From: Limiplasma sp045538465
GTDB taxonomy: Bacteria; Bacillota; Clostridia; Christensenellales; Aristaeellaceae
Reading direction: 5' to 3'
NCBI GenBank assembly: GCA_045538465.1
Contig: JAZSRK010000017.1
Location: 21,036 to 85,035 of the forward strand
DNA: 64,000 nt
Shown piece by piece: positions 61,415-64,000 of this stretch. Each line of letters opens with the position of its first letter. Position 1 is the stretch's first letter. The notes beneath the pieces were generated by a model, which saw only the letters and a program-made list of their open reading frames with translations, was not told the DNA's origin and made no database searches. The translations under genes and the position numbers were made by a program.

Positions 61415-62560
61415 GTGCGAGAGATTTTGCAGGTTCGCTTCGGCGAGATTTTTCTGAAAGGTTCCAATCGCCCGTATTTTATGCGGATGCTGGTGGAGCG
61501 CATCCGCAATGCGGTCAAGGAGCTGAACGGCCATGTGTGGCTCAGCGATAGCCGTGTCTATGTGAGCGACCTGACGGATCTGGACGAAGGCATCCGTCGG
61601 GTGGGCAAGGTATTTGGCGTACATAGCCTGTGCCGGGCTTTGGAATTGCCGAAGGATGATTTTAATGCCATTTGCGAGGCAGCTGTTCAACTGATCGAAG
61701 ATCATCACGGTACTTTCAAAGTGAACGCACGCCGTAGTGATAAGCGCTATCCCATGGATTCGCCCACCATCAACATGGAAGTAGGGCATTATGTGCTGGA
61801 AAAGCGCCCTGACCTAACGGTGGATGTGCATAACCCGGAATTGACCATCTCCGTTGAAATTCGCGATCAGGCCTATGTGTATACCAAGCCCATCATGGCA
61901 GTGGGCGGCATGCCTGTTGGTACCAATGGCCGTGCCACTTTGCTCCTTTCCGGCGGTATCGACAGCCCCGTTGCTGGCTGGATGATCGCCAAGCGCGGCG
62001 TGAGTATGAGTGCCGTACACTTCAACTCTCCGCCCTATACCAGCGAACGTGCCAAGGAAAAAGTGCTGGATCTGGCTCGGATCTTGTCCGAAAGCCTGTG
62101 TGGTATCAAGGTGCATGTGGTGCCTTTTACCGATATCCAGATGCAGATCCACGAAAAGTGCCACCCGGATTACACCACCATCATCATGCGCCGCTACATG
62201 ATGCGCCTAGCCAATGCCATTGCTCATAAGGAGCGTGCACAGGCATTGGTGACTGGTGAGAGCATCGGTCAGGTGGCCAGCCAGACCATGCAGGCTCTTA
62301 CCTGCACCGACGAGATCGCTGATATTCCGGTGTTCCGTCCGCTCATTGGTCTGGACAAGGTGGAGATCATTGAGATCGCCAACAAGATCGGCACCTACGA
62401 GACCTCCATTTTGCCCTACGAAGATTGCTGCACTGTGTTCACTCCCCGTCATCCCGCTACCAAGCCCAAGATGGAGATCATTCTGGAAGGCGAAAGCAAG
62501 CTGGATACGGATGCCCTCATTCAAGCTGCACTGGAAGGCACCGTGGTATACGATCTGTAA
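61415..62560 (+). CDS. thiI: tRNA 4-thiouridine synthase ThiI
   Basis: 381 residues from GTG 61415 (V-R-E-I-L-Q-V-R-F-G-E-I-F-L-K-G), 9 bases after AAAGGAAG and at the conserved family start; an in-frame ATG at 61385 inside the desulfurase gene would add 10 residues. NFLD/THUMP domains at about 1-165, PP-loop S-G-G-I-D-S-P-V-A-G-W near 179. It lacks the C-terminal rhodanese domain, normal for Firmicutes, where the partner desulfurase delivers sulfur directly. Confidence 0.93.
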   Translation: MREILQVRFGEIFLKGSNRPYFMRMLVERIRNAVKELNGHVWLSDSRVYVSDLTDLDEGIRRVGKVFGVHSLCRALELPKDDFNAICEAAVQLIEDHHGTFKVNARRSDKRYPMDSPTINMEVGHYVLEKRPDLTVDVHNPELTISVEIRDQAYVYTKPIMAVGGMPVGTNGRATLLLSGGIDSPVAGWMIAKRGVSMSAVHFNSPPYTSERAKEKVLDLARILSESLCGIKVHVVPFTDIQMQIHEKCHPDYTTIIMRRYMMRLANAIAHKERAQALVTGESIGQVASQTMQALTCTDEIADIPVFRPLIGLDKVEIIEIANKIGTYETSILPYEDCCTVFTPRHPATKPKMEIILEGESKLDTDALIQAALEGTVVYDL

Positions 62561-62580
62561 GAAAAATAACCAGCGATTAT

Positions 62581-62617
62581 CCCCGGCAAGGCCTTGAAAA
62601 TTCGGCCTTTACCGGGG
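62581..62617 (+). terminator. Terminator after thiI
   Basis: CCCCGG-AAGGCC pairs with GGCCTT-CCGGGG, followed by ATTTTCTC. Confidence 0.75.
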
Positions 62618-62662
62618 ATTTTCTCTGTCGGTAATCTATTGATACAAAAATATCAAAATCCA

Positions 62663-62691
62663 TTGCAAAAGCAAGCTAACTGGGTTATAAT
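62663..62691 (+). promoter_or_regulatory. Promoter of cggR-pgk
   Basis: TTGCAA (62663-62668), 17-base spacer, TATAAT (62686-62691). Start of transcription is expected at about 62698, at the left edge of the CggR operator. Confidence 0.8.
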
Positions 62692-62696
62692 AATCA

Positions 62697-62735
62697 GCGG
62701 GATAAATTTGGTCATGTGGGACGAAATTTGACCCG
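62697..62735 (+). promoter_or_regulatory. CggR operator
   Basis: Two direct repeats of the CGGGAC-N6-TGTC type: CGGGAT with GGTC, then TGGGAC with TGAC, 19 bp apart, lying right at the transcription start as in Bacillus subtilis. CggR, the next gene, is the expected ligand-dependent repressor (fructose-1,6-bisphosphate is the known inducer). Confidence 0.75.
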
Positions 62736-62748
62736 ATGGAGTGAGGCT

Positions 62749-63774
62749 ATGCAAGACGATTACTTTGTACTGATGCAGAAGCTTGCGCCGGATCTGGCAC
62801 AGGAAATCGAGCGCCGTGCGCTGGTGCTGGAAAGGATCGGCGCATTGCAGCCCGTAGGGCGGCGGCTTCTGGCAACCCGGCTGAACCTGCCGGAGCGGGA
62901 AGTGCGCACCGTTGCCTCCCTGCTCAAGGAGCATGGGCTTGTCTCGCTGGATGCAGCAGGCATGAGCCTGACCAGTCAAGCCAACGATATTCTGCCCATG
63001 GCCAGCCGTTTCAGCCGGGAACTGAAGGGCTTGACCGGTTTGGAAACAGCTCTTTCCCAGCGCTACGAGGGCGTAAAGGTGTGCGTGGTGGCTGGCAATG
63101 CCGATCAGGACGATCATGTGCTCCACGAGGTGGGGCGCAGCGCAGCCAACAGGCTTCGTTCCTTCCTGCAAAACGGCTGCACGCTGGCCGTTACCGGCGG
63201 CAGTACCATTCATCAGGTGGCGTTTTCCATCCCACAAGGCACCCAGATGAATGTGATGGTGGTTCCTGCCCGTGGCGGCATTGGCCGTTCACTGGAGACC
63301 CAAGCCAACACCGTGGCTTGCGAGATCGCCAAGCGGCTGGGCGGTCATCATCGGATGATGCACCTGCCGGATCGTCTGGATGAACAGGCACTGGCAGAGA
63401 TGCGCAAGATGCGGGAGATCGACGAAACCCTGAGCCTTTTGGAACGTGCAGATGTGGTGCTTCACGGCATCGGTCGGGCAGATGATATGGCCCATAAGCG
63501 CCAATTGCCCCCGGATGTGGAAGCCGAGGTGCTGCGCAAGGGCGCAGTCGCCGAGGCCTACGGCTGCTACTTCGACCAAAAAGGCAAGATGGTCTACTCC
63601 GCATCCACGGTATCCCATAATCTGGGCGTACTCAAGCCCAACTGTGCGCTGATTGCCGTCGCAGCAGGCGCACGCAAGGCAGAAGCCATCGATGCCGCAA
63701 TGCGCAGCCGCAAGCATGCCATGCTGGTAACCGACGAAGGCGCTGCCAACGCCATCCTGTCTATGCAGGAATAA
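62749..63774 (+). CDS. cggR: Central glycolytic genes regulator (SorC family)
   Basis: 341 residues from ATG 62749 after GGAGTGAGG; an earlier GTG in the operator is not used. N-terminal winged helix (L-Q-P-V-G-R-R-L-L-A-T-R-L-N-L-P-E-R-E-V-R-T near 35-56), then the sugar-phosphate-binding domain (V-V-A-G-N-A-D near 107, T-G-G-S-T-I-H-Q-V near 147, H-G-I-G-R-A-D near 240). Represses the glycolytic operon when fructose-1,6-bisphosphate is low. The next gene is pgk; gapA, which usually follows cggR, is absent. Confidence 0.92.
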   Translation: MQDDYFVLMQKLAPDLAQEIERRALVLERIGALQPVGRRLLATRLNLPEREVRTVASLLKEHGLVSLDAAGMSLTSQANDILPMASRFSRELKGLTGLETALSQRYEGVKVCVVAGNADQDDHVLHEVGRSAANRLRSFLQNGCTLAVTGGSTIHQVAFSIPQGTQMNVMVVPARGGIGRSLETQANTVACEIAKRLGGHHRMMHLPDRLDEQALAEMRKMREIDETLSLLERADVVLHGIGRADDMAHKRQLPPDVEAEVLRKGAVAEAYGCYFDQKGKMVYSASTVSHNLGVLKPNCALIAVAAGARKAEAIDAAMRSRKHAMLVTDEGAANAILSMQE

Positions 63775-63839
63775 CAATGTTTGCTCGCCCGCTTGGGCTT
63801 TGCAATACCAACTATCAGGCTTTAAGGAGAGTGTGCACC

Positions 63840-64000
63840 ATGGCTAAGAAGACGATTGACGACATTCAGGTGTCCGGCAAGAAAGTTCTTGTCCGCTGCG
63901 ATTTCAACGTGCCCATGAAGGATGGCAAGATCACCAACGACAAGCGTATCGTTGCTGCTCTGCCCACCATCAAGAAGCTGATTGCCGACGGCGGCAAGGT
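63840..64000 (+). CDS. pgk: Phosphoglycerate kinase, 3'-truncated by the window edge
   Basis: First 53 residues only. M-A-K-K-T-I-D-D-I-Q, then V-L-V-R-C-D-F-N-V-P (substrate-binding Arg/Asp/Asn) and D-K-R-I-V-A-A-L-P-T-I-K, are diagnostic for Pgk, which makes ATP from 1,3-bisphosphoglycerate. AAGGAG site 9 bases before the ATG; 65 bases after cggR and in its operon. Confidence 0.95.
   Translation, partial: MAKKTIDDIQVSGKKVLVRCDFNVPMKDGKITNDKRIVAALPTIKKLIADGGK

Overview
The window reads as a chromosomal segment of a spore-forming, low-to-moderate GC Clostridia-type Firmicute. Supporting signs are AGGAGG-type ribosome sites, TTGACA/TATAAT-type promoters with 17-18 bp spacers, Asp23/AmaP/DUF2273, the lonB-lonA-engB and yicC-remA-gmk-rpoZ-coaBC gene orders, dipicolinate synthase (dpaAB), a PASTA-tailed class B PBP, and a MurE with the DNPR motif of meso-diaminopimelate adders. 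I cannot name the genus. I saw no rRNA, tRNA, CRISPR array, insertion sequence or prophage. Essentially all genes are on the + strand; the exceptions are a DUF1801 gene, an MFS transporter and a CAP-domain protein.

Layout. 1-2027: end of a capsule/surface-sugar locus (capF, capG/wecB type) for UDP-N-acetyl-L-fucosamine. 2028-5202: a glmS-type self-cleaving ribozyme placed not before glmS but before nagB, followed by a left-handed beta-helix acetyltransferase-like gene and glmM, the last carrying an in-frame TAG. 5203-7492: an AT-richer patch with a strong terminator, a DUF1801 gene and an MFS transporter, then a divergent AraC-type regulator. 8697-15747: a surface-protein operon with a hexapeptide-repeat secreted protein, a 1,699-residue adhesin with Cna-B/SpaA repeats and an IPQTG sorting signal, and an overlapping sortase. 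15829-16616: a YwaF-like membrane gene broken by a one-base frameshift.

16889-28764 holds housekeeping genes: yicC-remA-gmk-rpoZ-coaBC, a PadR/DUF2812 pair with two identical operators, lonB, lonA, engB, a CAP-domain protein, a zinc-ribbon protein and a phosphoesterase. 28997-42931 is a division and cell-wall cluster (mraZ, ftsL-like, PBP, murE, mraY, murD, ftsW, murA, ftsQ, ftsA, ftsZ) that lacks rsmH, murF, murG and murC. 43062-52165: a YkvI-like transporter, a GH65 phosphorylase, dpaA-dpaB with a hairpin masking the dpaA ribosome site, a secreted DUF3298-like protein and FtsK/SpoIIIE. 52215-62617: Asp23-AmaP-DUF2273, nusB, a TsaD paralogue, folD, xseAB, ispA, a PAP2-like protein, a DUF6106-like protein, a cysteine desulfurase and thiI. 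The window ends with cggR, its operator, and the start of pgk.

How the parts connect. The ribozyme operon would supply glucosamine-phosphate intermediates on the route to UDP-GlcNAc. That nucleotide sugar is used both by the capsule genes just upstream and by the murein genes (murA onward) further down. The most unusual feature is the control logic: a ribozyme that senses glucosamine-6-phosphate sits in front of a deaminase gene. This makes sense if NagB here runs in the synthetic direction.
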